Positions 51,133 through 58,879 of a stretch of 64,000 nucleotides of DNA are shown here, in pieces (the stretch's first letter is position 1; the number at the start of each line of letters is the position of its first letter). The DNA is taken from positions 186,001 to 250,000 of the forward strand of contig JODP01000007.1 of assembly GCA_000719025.1 (NCBI GenBank), read 5' to 3'. Source of the DNA: Kineosporia aurantiaca JCM 3230 (GTDB lineage Bacteria > Actinomycetota > Actinomycetes > Actinomycetales > Kineosporiaceae). The position numbers were made by a program, and so were the translations under genes. The notes beneath the pieces are model-generated. The model saw only the letters and a program-made list of their open reading frames with translations, ran no database searches and was not told the DNA's origin.

Positions 51133-52406
51133 GCCCGAAGATGACGACTCCCTACACCTACCAGGCCAGCCGGGCCGCGTTCGCCCGGGCTCTGCAGGTC
51201 ATCCCCTCCGGCGTCTACGGTCACCTCGGCCCGGTCAACGGCGTCCACGTGCCGCAGTCGGCCTTCCCGGTGTTCTCCGAACGCGCCGAGGGCACGAGGT
51301 TCTGGGACGTGGACGGCAACGAGTACATCGACTACATGTGCGGATACGGCCCGAACGTGCTGGGGTACGGCGACCGGGACGTTGCCGAGGCGGCCGAGCG
51401 GCAGGCGCGTCTGGAGGACGTCGTGAGCCTTCCCTCCACGATCATGGTCGACTTCGCCGAGCTGCTGGTGGACACGGTGGCCTCGGCCGACTGGGCGTTC
51501 TTCGCCAAGAACGGCGGCGACACCACCACTCTCGCGGTGATGACGGCCCGGGCCGCGACCGGGCGCAAGAAGATCGTCTTCATCAAGGGCTTCTACCACG
51601 GAAGTGCGCCCTGGACCCAGAAGCTGGACTATCCTGGGGTTCTCGAGGAAGAGGTCGCCAACAATCTCTACGTGCCGTTCAACGACCTGACGGCGCTGGA
51701 GCGGCTGTTCGCCGAAAATGAGGGGCAGATCGCGGGTCTCATCGCCCAGCCCTACATGCACGGCAACTTCGCCGACAACGTCCTCCCGGCCGAGGGGTAC
51801 TGGCAGGCGGTGCGGGCGCTGTGTGATCGGTACGGGGTGGTGTTGATTGTGGACGATGTGCGCGCCGGCTTCCGCCTGGACCTGGCCGGTTCCGATCACT
51901 ACTACGGGTTCTCGGCCGACCTGATCTGTTTCTGCAAGGCCCTGGCCAACGGCTACAACGTCTCGGCCCTGTGCGGCAAGGACGCGCTGAAGGACGTGGT
52001 CGGCGGCCTGAGCTACACCGGCAGTTACTGGATGAGCGCCGTGCCGTTCGCGGCCGGCATCGCCACGCTGGAGAAACTGCGGCGGCTCGAGGCCCCCCGG
52101 CTGTTCGCGGAGCTCGGGACCGAGGTGACCAGCGGTCTGGTGAAGGCGGGCGCCGAGCACGGTTTCGAGCTGGTCGCCACGGGCGAGCCGGCGCTGTTCT
52201 ACCTGCGCCTGGCCGACGACCCGTCGCTGATGCTGCACCAGGAGTGGGTGGCCGAGTGCGTGCAGCGCGGGGTGTTCATCACCTCGCACCACAACCACTT
52301 CGTCAACGCCGCCCTCACCGCGCCGGACATCGCCCGCACGGTCGAGGTCGCGGCCGAGGCCTTCGGGATCCTGCGGCAGCGCCATCCGGAGGCGGGCCTG
52401 CGATGA
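51129..52406 (+). CDS. Class III PLP aminotransferase (glutamate-1-semialdehyde aminomutase-like)
   Basis: 425 residues. GEGTRFWDVDGNEYIDYMCGYG-type opening, PLP phosphate contacts near FAKNGGDTTTLA, the Asp of LIVDDVRAGFR and the PLP lysine in LICFCKALANGYNVSALCGKD. The block FIKGFYHGSAPWTQ also fits this family. Activity could be transamination or 2,1-aminomutase; it is not the housekeeping hemL by context. The GTG at 51129 overlaps the previous stop. An ATG four codons in is an alternative. Overlaps the exporter gene by 4 bases. Confidence 0.88.
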   Translation: MSPKMTTPYTYQASRAAFARALQVIPSGVYGHLGPVNGVHVPQSAFPVFSERAEGTRFWDVDGNEYIDYMCGYGPNVLGYGDRDVAEAAERQARLEDVVSLPSTIMVDFAELLVDTVASADWAFFAKNGGDTTTLAVMTARAATGRKKIVFIKGFYHGSAPWTQKLDYPGVLEEEVANNLYVPFNDLTALERLFAENEGQIAGLIAQPYMHGNFADNVLPAEGYWQAVRALCDRYGVVLIVDDVRAGFRLDLAGSDHYYGFSADLICFCKALANGYNVSALCGKDALKDVVGGLSYTGSYWMSAVPFAAGIATLEKLRRLEAPRLFAELGTEVTSGLVKAGAEHGFELVATGEPALFYLRLADDPSLMLHQEWVAECVQRGVFITSHHNHFVNAALTAPDIARTVEVAAEAFGILRQRHPEAGLR

Positions 52407-53575
52407 GACGCGTCGTCTCGGTCGGGGCCGGCTACGCCGCCCAGGGCCTGGGCTACGCGGCCCTGGTCACCGCGCTGCCGTTGTTCAAGGACCGGCAGGA
52501 CATCACCGACGGCATGGTCTCGGCGATCCTGCTCGGGGTGTGCGTGGCCGGGGCCGGCGGCTCGGTGCTGGCCGAGTGGGTGGCGGCCCGCTGGGGCAGC
52601 CGGTTCGCCCTGGTCGCCGGGCTGCTGACGATCGCCACCGGGCTCGGCCTGACCACCGTGACCACGCCGATGGTGCTGTTCACGGCGATCTTCGTGCTCT
52701 ACGGGCTGGGGCTGGGCATGGTCGATGCCGGCCTGAGCATGCAGGGTGTGCTGGTGCAGGCCCGGCTCGGGCGCAGCGTGATGAGCCGGCTGTTCGCCGC
52801 CTACACGGCCGCGGCCATCGTCGCGGCCCTGCTGATGTCCGGCTTCTCCGCCTCGGGGGCCGGGCTTTCCGTCGCGGTCGGGGCGGCCGCGGTGTTCGCG
52901 GCGCTGGTCGGGGTGATCGGCCTGACCTCCTTCGAGCCGGGGCGCACGGTGGTGCAGCACGAGGACGGAGGTCGGCTGCGCCCGGCCAACTTCCGGCGGG
53001 TCGTGCTGATCTGCGGCGTGCTGATCTTCACCGCCTTCCTGGCCGACTCCGCGGTCAGTACCTGGAGCACGGTCTACCTGCACGACTCGCTCAACGCGTC
53101 GGACTCGGCCGCGCCCCTGGGGTACGCCGCCTACCAGGCCACCGTTCTGGTCTCCCGGTTGGCGGGAGATCACCTGGTGCCCCGCATCGGGCGCGTCCCG
53201 TCCGCGGCAGGGTGTCTGCTGATCTGCGCGCTCGGCTGCGGTCTGGTCGTAGCGGTGCCGACGGCAGCGGTGGCCGTCCTCGGCTTCGCCCTGACCGGCA
53301 TCGGGGTCGGCGTGCTGGTGCCGCTGACGTTCAGCGCCGTGGGCGATGCCGTTCCGGGGCAGAGCGACGACGTGATCGCCCGGGTGAACATCTTCAACTA
53401 CGGCGGCGCGCTGCTGGGGGCGGTGGCCATCGGGGGACTTTCGGACCCGATCGGCCTGCGCCTGGCCTTCCTCGTGCCGGTCGTCGGTCTGCTGCTCACC
53501 CTGTCGGCGGTGCGGGCGCTGGGCGATCTGCGGGAAGGAACCTCCGGACCGCTGCTGCCCGCCGCGCCCGCCTGA
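52403..53575 (+). CDS. MFS transporter
   Basis: 390 residues with 12 predicted helices. The MFS motif-A-like loop is LAEWVAARWGSRFALVAG, then GLGLGMVDAGLSMQGVLVQARLGRSVMSRLFAAYTAAAIVAALL, as in sugar or metabolite exporters with the GLGxGxxDA pattern. The start ATG 52403 overlaps the aminotransferase stop. It is the last gene of the three-gene operon, followed by a small hairpin and the MarR gene. A role in exporting the product of the locus is likely by context. Confidence 0.88.
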   Translation: MRRVVSVGAGYAAQGLGYAALVTALPLFKDRQDITDGMVSAILLGVCVAGAGGSVLAEWVAARWGSRFALVAGLLTIATGLGLTTVTTPMVLFTAIFVLYGLGLGMVDAGLSMQGVLVQARLGRSVMSRLFAAYTAAAIVAALLMSGFSASGAGLSVAVGAAAVFAALVGVIGLTSFEPGRTVVQHEDGGRLRPANFRRVVLICGVLIFTAFLADSAVSTWSTVYLHDSLNASDSAAPLGYAAYQATVLVSRLAGDHLVPRIGRVPSAAGCLLICALGCGLVVAVPTAAVAVLGFALTGIGVGVLVPLTFSAVGDAVPGQSDDVIARVNIFNYGGALLGAVAIGGLSDPIGLRLAFLVPVVGLLLTLSAVRALGDLREGTSGPLLPAAPA

Positions 53576-53599
53576 CTCGTCCGCGAGTAAAGATGTTTA
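53575..53599. promoter_or_regulatory. Hairpin and possible MarR operator upstream of the MarR gene
   Basis: ACTCG-TCCG-CGAGT (53575-53588) is followed at once by TAAA-GATG-TTTA (53588-53599). The second repeat lies 10 bases before the MarR start, in the place of an autoregulatory operator. Confidence 0.45.
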
Positions 53600-53609
53600 G
53601 CATGGGGCC

Positions 53610-54020
53610 ATGGCACCTTCGCTCCAGGAAGTCGGCCTCGCCGTGAAGCGCCTGCAGTGGCGTCATCACCGCGAGGCCAACGTCCGTCTGGCCACCATCG
53701 GGCTGTCCCTGGTGCAGTGGGACGTGTTGCGACACCTGCAGACCGAGCCCGACGCGTCGCTGCACGCGCTGGCCCAGCTCACCTTCCAGACCGATCAGTC
53801 GATGGGCTCGCTGGCCACCCGGATGATCCGCCGGGGTCTGCTGCGCCGGCTGGAGGGGCCCGGCCGGGCGGTGCGGCACGAGGTCACGGAAGCCGGTGAG
53901 CAGGCCCGGGAGGCCGGCGCCGGGCTGATGGACGGGGTGCTGACCGACACCGTCGGCCGGCTCACCGGGGAGGAACAGGTCACGTTGCTGGCGCTGCTGA
54001 CGAAGGCGACGCCGGACTGA
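53610..54020 (+). CDS. MarR-family transcriptional regulator
   Basis: 136 residues, the normal size. LVQWDVLRHLQTEPDASLHALAQLTFQTDQSMGSLATRMIRRGLLRRLEGPGRAVRHEVTEAGEQ is the winged helix and wing. It sits between the exporter operon and the convergent NRPS gene, overlapping the NRPS 3' end by 41 bases. It likely controls the exporter and biosynthetic genes in response to a phenolic or related ligand; the ligand is unknown. ATG 53610 lacks a clear ribosome-binding site. Confidence 0.9.
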   Translation: MAPSLQEVGLAVKRLQWRHHREANVRLATIGLSLVQWDVLRHLQTEPDASLHALAQLTFQTDQSMGSLATRMIRRGLLRRLEGPGRAVRHEVTEAGEQAREAGAGLMDGVLTDTVGRLTGEEQVTLLALLTKATPD

Positions 54021-57000
54021 CCTCCCGGGTGATCACCGCGATGTTCGCCACCGTCGGCTGCCCGATGATCTCCCCGAGCCGGGCCATGAACGGCTGCTCG
54101 AGCCCGGGCGAGGGCAGCACCTCCCCGCAGACCGCGGCCAGCATGGTCAGCAGGGAGAGGGAGTCCCCGCCGAGCACGTGGAAGTCGGTGTGCGTGTCGA
54201 CCGTGCCCTCGGTCAGCCCGAGTACCCGAGACCAGATCCGCGCGATACCCGCCTCGGTGTCGTCCAAGGCGCCGGTCGGAGTGTCCTGGCCCTCCGGGGT
54301 GGGCTGACCGGCGAACGGGTCCGGAAGTGAACGGACGTCGACCTTTCCGCTGATGCTGTAGGGGATTTCGTCCACCACGAAGACCGCCGCGGGTACCATG
54401 TAGGCGGGCAGGCGCTCGGCCGCGAGCTCCTGCAGCTCGTCTATGGTCACCGGCGCGTTGACGAGCACGTACCCGTAGAGCGCCTTGCTGGAACTACCGG
54501 CGCGACCCCGGGCGACCACCACGGCCCGATCGACCGCGGGGTGCTCCTCGAGCGTGTTCGCGACCTCCGCCGGTTCCACCCGGTGACCACGGATCTTGAC
54601 CTGGTCGTCGATCCGCCCATGGAACTCCAGCGTCCCGTCCGGCAGGCGCCGGGCCACGTCTCCGGTGCGGTAGACCCGGGTTCCGTCCACCAGGTGGGGA
54701 AAGCGTTCCTCGTCCAGGTCGGGTCGTCCTAGGTAACCGCGGGCGAGCTGGATGCCGCCCAGGTACATCTCGCCCACCTCCCCGTCGGGCACGAAGCGGC
54801 GCTGCGCGTCGAGGAGGTGGACCTGGGTGTTGTGGGCGGGGAAACCAATGGGGACCGCACCACGGCCAGCATCACCCACCGGGTCGAAAGTGTGCACGGT
54901 GCAGCCGATGGTGGCCTCCGTCGGGCCGTACTCGTTGATGATGCGGCAGTCCGGGCCGAACATCTCCTGGGCGCGGGCTGCGACCTCGACGCGCAGCTGC
55001 TCGCCGACCACCACGATGCTCCGGAAGCCCTGGGGCCGGATGTCGAGGCGACCGATCAGCTCCAGGTGCGAGGGCGTCAGGTTCAGCATCGTCGCGCCCG
55101 ACTCCAGCAGCAGCTTCTGCAGCGTCAGGTGGGTCGGCTGGTCGCGGACCAGGACCACGGTGCCGCCGGTGATCAGCGGGGCGAAGATCGAGGTGCCGGA
55201 GACGTCGAAGGACAGCGAGGTGAGCAGGGGCAGGCGGGTCTCGGCGTCGATGCCGAACTCCTCGATACCCCAGAACAGGTAGTTGAGCAGGCTGCCGTGC
55301 TCGATCTGGACGCCCTTGGGGCGGCCCGTTGAACCCGACGTGTAGATGACGTAAGCCAGATCGCCATCCTCGACACCGGCGTCCCCAATTTCGCTCTCAC
55401 CTAGCGACGTTTGGGTGTCCAGGTCGATGGAGGTGCAGCCCTCCGGGAAGCAGGGACGCTCGTTGTGCGGGCTCTGCACGAGGCAGTACCGCGCCGACGC
55501 GTCTGTGAGAAGGTCCGCGACCCGTCCGTCGGGATGATGGACGTCCAGGGGCAAGTACGCGGCCCCTGCGCGCAGAATTCCCCAGATACCTGCGATGGCC
55601 GCGGGAGTGCGTTCGGCCAGGACGCCGACAACCTCACCGCGCTCCACCCCCAGACCGCGCAGCGTGGTCGCGACGTCGTCCGCGCGCTCGCTCAGCTGCA
55701 GGTAGGTGACGTCGCCTTCGGGCCCGGTTAGGGCAATGGCGTCAGGGTGTTGTTCCACCTGGTCGCGGAAGAGCTGGAGGAGCGACTTCGGGGACACCGG
55801 AGGCCGCGTCGTGCGGTTGGCCGGGTGATCGCGCAGCTCGCGGGGGGACAGGATCTCCTCGACGCGGTCCAGGACGGCGTCGATCGCCTCTGCCGCACCG
55901 GGCACATCACGCCAGGTCATGACGATCTCGGTGCGCCCGGCGGTCTCGATCAGGTCCACGGTGGGCGGTGAGGACGGGCCGGAACCACCCAGGGAGTAGA
56001 GCGTGGTCGCGCGGAACCCGGCGGTGCTGAACTCGGCCAGATCGACGAGCCCGAGATTGGTGACGAACGCGGTGCCCAGGTAGCGCTGCTTGCGGGCCGC
56101 TTCGGCGCCGACCCCGTCACTGAGGATGCGCACGATCGGCAGCGGGACGCGGGTGAGGTTACGGGTCGTGCGGATCCGGATGTCGCGGTGCTCGGCCAGA
56201 CTCGTCAGCACGTCCTGGTGCACGTCCTCCCAGCCTGCTCCGGCCGCGACCGGTACGACCAGACCCTGGGACAGCCAGGCGGTGGAGCGCAGCGAAGGGA
56301 CGTGGCGGCGCAGGTCGACCGGGACGACGAAACGGGTCGCGACGTCACCGTGGGCAGCGGCGATGGCCGCGATCACCTTGGCGGTGGCGGCTGCGTGCAC
56401 CCCGTCGATGCTGCGGCGGCGCCAGATCAGCCCGTTCCGCCGGGAGGTCAGCGGGGCCATGGTGCTCGGCCACTCCGGCTTGTCCTTCGGGGTGGGTAGC
56501 AGCGGCAGGCCGTCCGCCGGGAGGTGATCGATCAGGTCGTCGACGTTCCAGGTGGAGGGAGCGCCCAGCGGCTGCTCACCGCGCAGCACCCGGAACACGT
56601 CGGCGGCCCAGTTCAGCAGACCGCGTGCGTCGGTCACGGCGTGGAAGCCGCGGAAGACCAGCTTGGGGGTGGGGCCCGGCACCAGCAGGACCTCGCTGGT
56701 CGCGCCGCGGCGGGAATTGAGGTGAGCCTGCAGGGCCGGGTCGGACAGGAGGTCGGCCCCGGGCGCCAGGTCCAGCACCCGCACCTGCGGGGCGATCCCG
56801 GAATCCACCCAGCGGCGGCGCTTGCGGCGCAGACGCATGCCGGGGGAGGCCTCGGCCGCCGCGTTCACCGCCTTGGTCAGCTCGTCGGCATCGAGCTGAC
56901 CCTCACCCTCGAAGATGTGCTGGACCAGGTTGGGCACCGCCATGCCGACGTAGATCCACTCGGCGGAGCCGATCCGCCGCGCGTAGGGATCCGATCGGGC

Positions 57001-57027
57001 GGTGGTGCCGACGCCGTTCTCATCCAT
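53980..57027 (-). CDS. Single-module NRPS (condensation-like, adenylation, carrier protein)
   Basis: 1,015 residues. Residues 1-410 are a condensation-fold domain with FHAVTDARG, keeping the catalytic His129 and Asp133 of the HxxxD motif but with Phe and Ala at the flanking HH and G places. About 425-880 form the adenylation domain: YVIYTSGSTGRPKGV, LSFDVSGTS, INEYGPTEAT, RIDDQVKIRGHRVEPAE, ISGKVDVRSL. About 915-985 are the carrier, with LGGDSLSLL and the phosphopantetheine Ser956. There is no thioesterase, reductase or terminal domain. Hand-read specificity residues are D V T N V V E I G K, closest in my memory to Asn-type codes. The product is unknown. The 3' end overlaps MarR by 41 bases. 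Confidence 0.9.
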   Translation of the reverse strand: MDENGVGTTARSDPYARRIGSAEWIYVGMAVPNLVQHIFEGEGQLDADELTKAVNAAAEASPGMRLRRKRRRWVDSGIAPQVRVLDLAPGADLLSDPALQAHLNSRRGATSEVLLVPGPTPKLVFRGFHAVTDARGLLNWAADVFRVLRGEQPLGAPSTWNVDDLIDHLPADGLPLLPTPKDKPEWPSTMAPLTSRRNGLIWRRRSIDGVHAAATAKVIAAIAAAHGDVATRFVVPVDLRRHVPSLRSTAWLSQGLVVPVAAGAGWEDVHQDVLTSLAEHRDIRIRTTRNLTRVPLPIVRILSDGVGAEAARKQRYLGTAFVTNLGLVDLAEFSTAGFRATTLYSLGGSGPSSPPTVDLIETAGRTEIVMTWRDVPGAAEAIDAVLDRVEEILSPRELRDHPANRTTRPPVSPKSLLQLFRDQVEQHPDAIALTGPEGDVTYLQLSERADDVATTLRGLGVERGEVVGVLAERTPAAIAGIWGILRAGAAYLPLDVHHPDGRVADLLTDASARYCLVQSPHNERPCFPEGCTSIDLDTQTSLGESEIGDAGVEDGDLAYVIYTSGSTGRPKGVQIEHGSLLNYLFWGIEEFGIDAETRLPLLTSLSFDVSGTSIFAPLITGGTVVLVRDQPTHLTLQKLLLESGATMLNLTPSHLELIGRLDIRPQGFRSIVVVGEQLRVEVAARAQEMFGPDCRIINEYGPTEATIGCTVHTFDPVGDAGRGAVPIGFPAHNTQVHLLDAQRRFVPDGEVGEMYLGGIQLARGYLGRPDLDEERFPHLVDGTRVYRTGDVARRLPDGTLEFHGRIDDQVKIRGHRVEPAEVANTLEEHPAVDRAVVVARGRAGSSSKALYGYVLVNAPVTIDELQELAAERLPAYMVPAAVFVVDEIPYSISGKVDVRSLPDPFAGQPTPEGQDTPTGALDDTEAGIARIWSRVLGLTEGTVDTHTDFHVLGGDSLSLLTMLAAVCGEVLPSPGLEQPFMARLGEIIGQPTVANIAVITREVSPASPSSAAPAT

Positions 57028-57353
57028 CGGTTCATCTCCGGCCGCGTAGGTGGCACCACGTAGGGGTTGGCAGCGCCCTCACGAGCGGACTGTCGCAGGG
57101 CCCCGTGAGGCCTGCCAAGGAGGCTCCCGAGCGTCAGTTGAACGCCCTCGTCGGGCGCGGTGACCACCGGCGTCCATTGATCAACCGCAGCCGGCCCGCC
57201 GTATGGGGCGGACCACACATCTGCCCCCAGGCTGGACAAACAGCCACTCCGGGCTGTCAGGTAGAGGGACCCGGGCGTTCCTGACGGCCGGGACGCCTTA
57301 CGGGGAGGTGCGATGGAGACTGAGCTGCGGCTGCCTGCGCGCGGACGGCGGAG
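57028..57353. other. 326-bp intergenic region upstream of the NRPS gene
   Basis: It contains the NRPS promoter on the minus strand and, at its right end, a possible leader for the gene at 57354. GTGG-CA-CCAC lies near 57046. GTCAGG-N18-CCTGAC spans 57256-57285. A tiny frame from ATG 57313 to TGA 57360 (15 residues, METELRLPARGRRRC) has a GGGGAGG box before it. I see no other gene or repeat here. Confidence 0.5.
57256..57285. promoter_or_regulatory. Inverted repeat GTCAGG-N18-CCTGAC
   Basis: A perfect 6-bp inverted repeat in the long intergenic region between the NRPS gene (-) and the small gene at 57354 (+). Its location suits a site for coordinate control of the two directions. The arms are short, so significance is modest. 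Confidence 0.3.
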
Positions 57354-57360
57354 GTGCTGA
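57313..57360 (+). CDS. Possible 15-residue leader peptide
   Basis: ATG 57313 is preceded by GGGGAGG 4 bases away, a strong box. The frame reads METELRLPARGRRRC and its stop (TGA 57358-57360) overlaps the start of the next gene (GTG 57354). An Arg-rich leader overlapping a downstream start could give translational coupling or attenuation. It may equally be the real ribosome entry point for the next gene, which has no spaced box of its own. Confidence 0.3.
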   Translation: METELRLPARGRRRC

Positions 57361-57671
57361 GCCTCGAAATCCCCGTCGTAACGGTGCACGGGGAGGCCTC
57401 CCGGGTGATTGCCCGGATCAAAGAACCCGACTCGGTGGAGTTCTGGTACGCCGAGATCCGGCACGGGGTGGTCCCGCGGCCCTGGCTGATCGCCTGGGTC
57501 ACCGCCCTGGCCCCGCGTCAGCTCGCCCGGTTCGGCGGGGTGGTGCTGTCGGCCGGCTCGTTCGGTGAGGTGCTGCTGTCGATCCCGCCCGAGGTGATCG
57601 ACCACCGGCTGGCCGACGGCGTTCTGGACAAGGTGCTGCGCGACGGGGGCAACCGAATTCCGTTCGCCTGA
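57354..57671 (+). CDS. Small hypothetical protein
   Basis: 105 residues from GTG 57354. The sequence (VVTVHGEASRVIARIKEPDSVEFWYAEIRHGVVPRPWLIAWVTALAP then FGGVVLSAGSFGEVLLSIPPEVIDHRLADGVLDKVL) looks like an ordered small globular protein but I do not recognise it. There is no signal peptide or clear membrane segment. The GGAGG of its own region directly abuts the GTG, so initiation may depend on the overlapping leader frame. The flippase-like gene follows 64 bases later on the same strand. Confidence 0.5.
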   Translation: MLSLEIPVVTVHGEASRVIARIKEPDSVEFWYAEIRHGVVPRPWLIAWVTALAPRQLARFGGVVLSAGSFGEVLLSIPPEVIDHRLADGVLDKVLRDGGNRIPFA

Positions 57672-57735
57672 TGTTCGGGCTGGTTCATCTGCGGTGGTCG
57701 CACTGTGTTCAGCGGCGGCTACGCATTATTCGCTC

Positions 57736-58731
57736 ATGAACCCGCGGCCTTTCGTCGTCGCCCACGGTAAGCAGCTCGGCAACGCGCTGCTCGTGCTGTC
57801 GATCCCGGTGATGATCTACCTGATGGTCCGGACCGTCTCCGCGATGGGGGCCCGCTGGGCCGAGGTCGGGCACACGGTGCTGGGCCTGGAATGGCTCTGG
57901 ATCCCCGCGCTGACCTTCTTCTGGTGGGCCGGGCACTGCGCCCGGGCCGGCCAGGTCACCGCCTGCCTGCCCGGGCTCAGCCTGGGCAAGGCGCTGAGCC
58001 TGTGCTTCGCCGGCAGCGCGGTGGCCAACAGCCTGCCGCTGGGCGGGGCCCTCAGCTACGGCGTCAGTGCCGCGATGATCCGCTCCTGGGGCTTCAGCTC
58101 CCGGGCGATGACCAGCTACTTCACCCTGAACCAGATCAGCACGGTGCTGATCCGGGTGCTCTTCGGGGCGGTCTCGCTGGCCGGGTTCCTGATCTACGGG
58201 CCGGGCGCCGACATCAGCTCCGGGCCGGTGCTGTTCAGCATCGGGGTGGCGGTGCTGGTGCTGTTCGCGTGCGCGGTCCTGGCCGGAGGGCGGGTCAGCC
58301 ACTGGGCAGGACAGCGGATCGGCCCGATCATCGCCGCGCTGCGCGAGGACATGGGCTCGGCGCTGCGCCGGGCCTGGGGCCGGCTGCTGTTCAGCGGCCT
58401 GTCCTACATGCTCCTGCTGGGCATCCTGCTGCACCTGTGCCTGCTCGGCCTGCGGGTGCACCAGCCCTTCCTGCTGATCCTGGCCGTCGTCGGGATCGAG
58501 CGCATGGTCACCACCGTGCCCCTTACCCCCGGCGGGGCGGGCGCGGCGGAGCTGACCATCTTCACCTGCCTGACCGCGGCCGGGGTAGATCCGGCCAAGG
58601 CTTTGGCGGGTGCGCTGCTCTACCGGTCCTTCACCTTCCTGCTCGAAATCCCGGTCGGGGCCGCGGTGATCGTGGCCTGGCGGGTGCGGCGCTCGCTCGC
58701 CCGGAACGGCGCCGCACCCACCCTCGCCTAG
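57736..58731 (+). CDS. Lysylphosphatidylglycerol-synthase-like (UPF0104/flippase) membrane protein
   Basis: 331 residues from ATG 57736, with about eight membrane helices. The signature region is SLCFAGSAVANSLPLGGALSYGVSAAMIRSWGFSSRAMTSYFTLNQISTV and the late VPLTPGGAGAAELTIFTCLTAAGVDPAKALAGALLYR, both typical of the LPG-synthetase TM-domain/UPF0104 family (the flippase half of MprF and relatives). The amino-acyl transferase domain is absent. The role is probably lipid-linked transport across the membrane; the cargo is unknown. No other genes make the context specific. Confidence 0.85.
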   Translation: MNPRPFVVAHGKQLGNALLVLSIPVMIYLMVRTVSAMGARWAEVGHTVLGLEWLWIPALTFFWWAGHCARAGQVTACLPGLSLGKALSLCFAGSAVANSLPLGGALSYGVSAAMIRSWGFSSRAMTSYFTLNQISTVLIRVLFGAVSLAGFLIYGPGADISSGPVLFSIGVAVLVLFACAVLAGGRVSHWAGQRIGPIIAALREDMGSALRRAWGRLLFSGLSYMLLLGILLHLCLLGLRVHQPFLLILAVVGIERMVTTVPLTPGGAGAAELTIFTCLTAAGVDPAKALAGALLYRSFTFLLEIPVGAAVIVAWRVRRSLARNGAAPTLA

Positions 58732-58746
58732 CGCCTAGCGCCTAGC
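58726..58746. repeat. Three tandem 7-bp repeats GCCTAGC at a gene end
   Basis: GCCTAGC three times head to tail across the stop codon of the flippase-like gene (TAG at 58729-58731). The third copy touches the stop codon of the remnant on the other strand. It looks like a replication-slippage product. Confidence 0.75.
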
Positions 58747-58879
58747 GCTGGAACTTGAGGACGCCGCGGACGTTCGGCATCGGGCTGGTGTCGGTCATCG
58801 AGCTCACCCCGGTGACGACCGTGACGCCGTGCTTGCGGGTGATGGCCAGGGCCTGCCCGAGGTGCTCACGATCGGGGCT
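58742..58879 (-). pseudogene. Remnant of an oxidoreductase-like gene (C-terminal 45 codons)
   Basis: Reading the minus strand gives SPDREHLGQALAITRKHG then VTVVTGVSSMTD and a tail ending VRGVLKFQR before a stop at 58742-58744. ALAITRKHGVTVVTG resembles the cofactor-domain strand of medium-chain (zinc alcohol-dehydrogenase-like) oxidoreductases, with a missing front. No start is present within a reasonable distance, because the frame runs back into the MFS gene (58879). It is probably the tail of a gene that was deleted when the region rearranged; the family call is weak. Confidence 0.35.

Noticed and set aside
57028..57353. Possible tRNA or small RNA in the long intergenic gap
   Set aside because: No cloverleaf, no CCA end and no strong hairpin with a terminator; only short inverted repeats and a small open frame.
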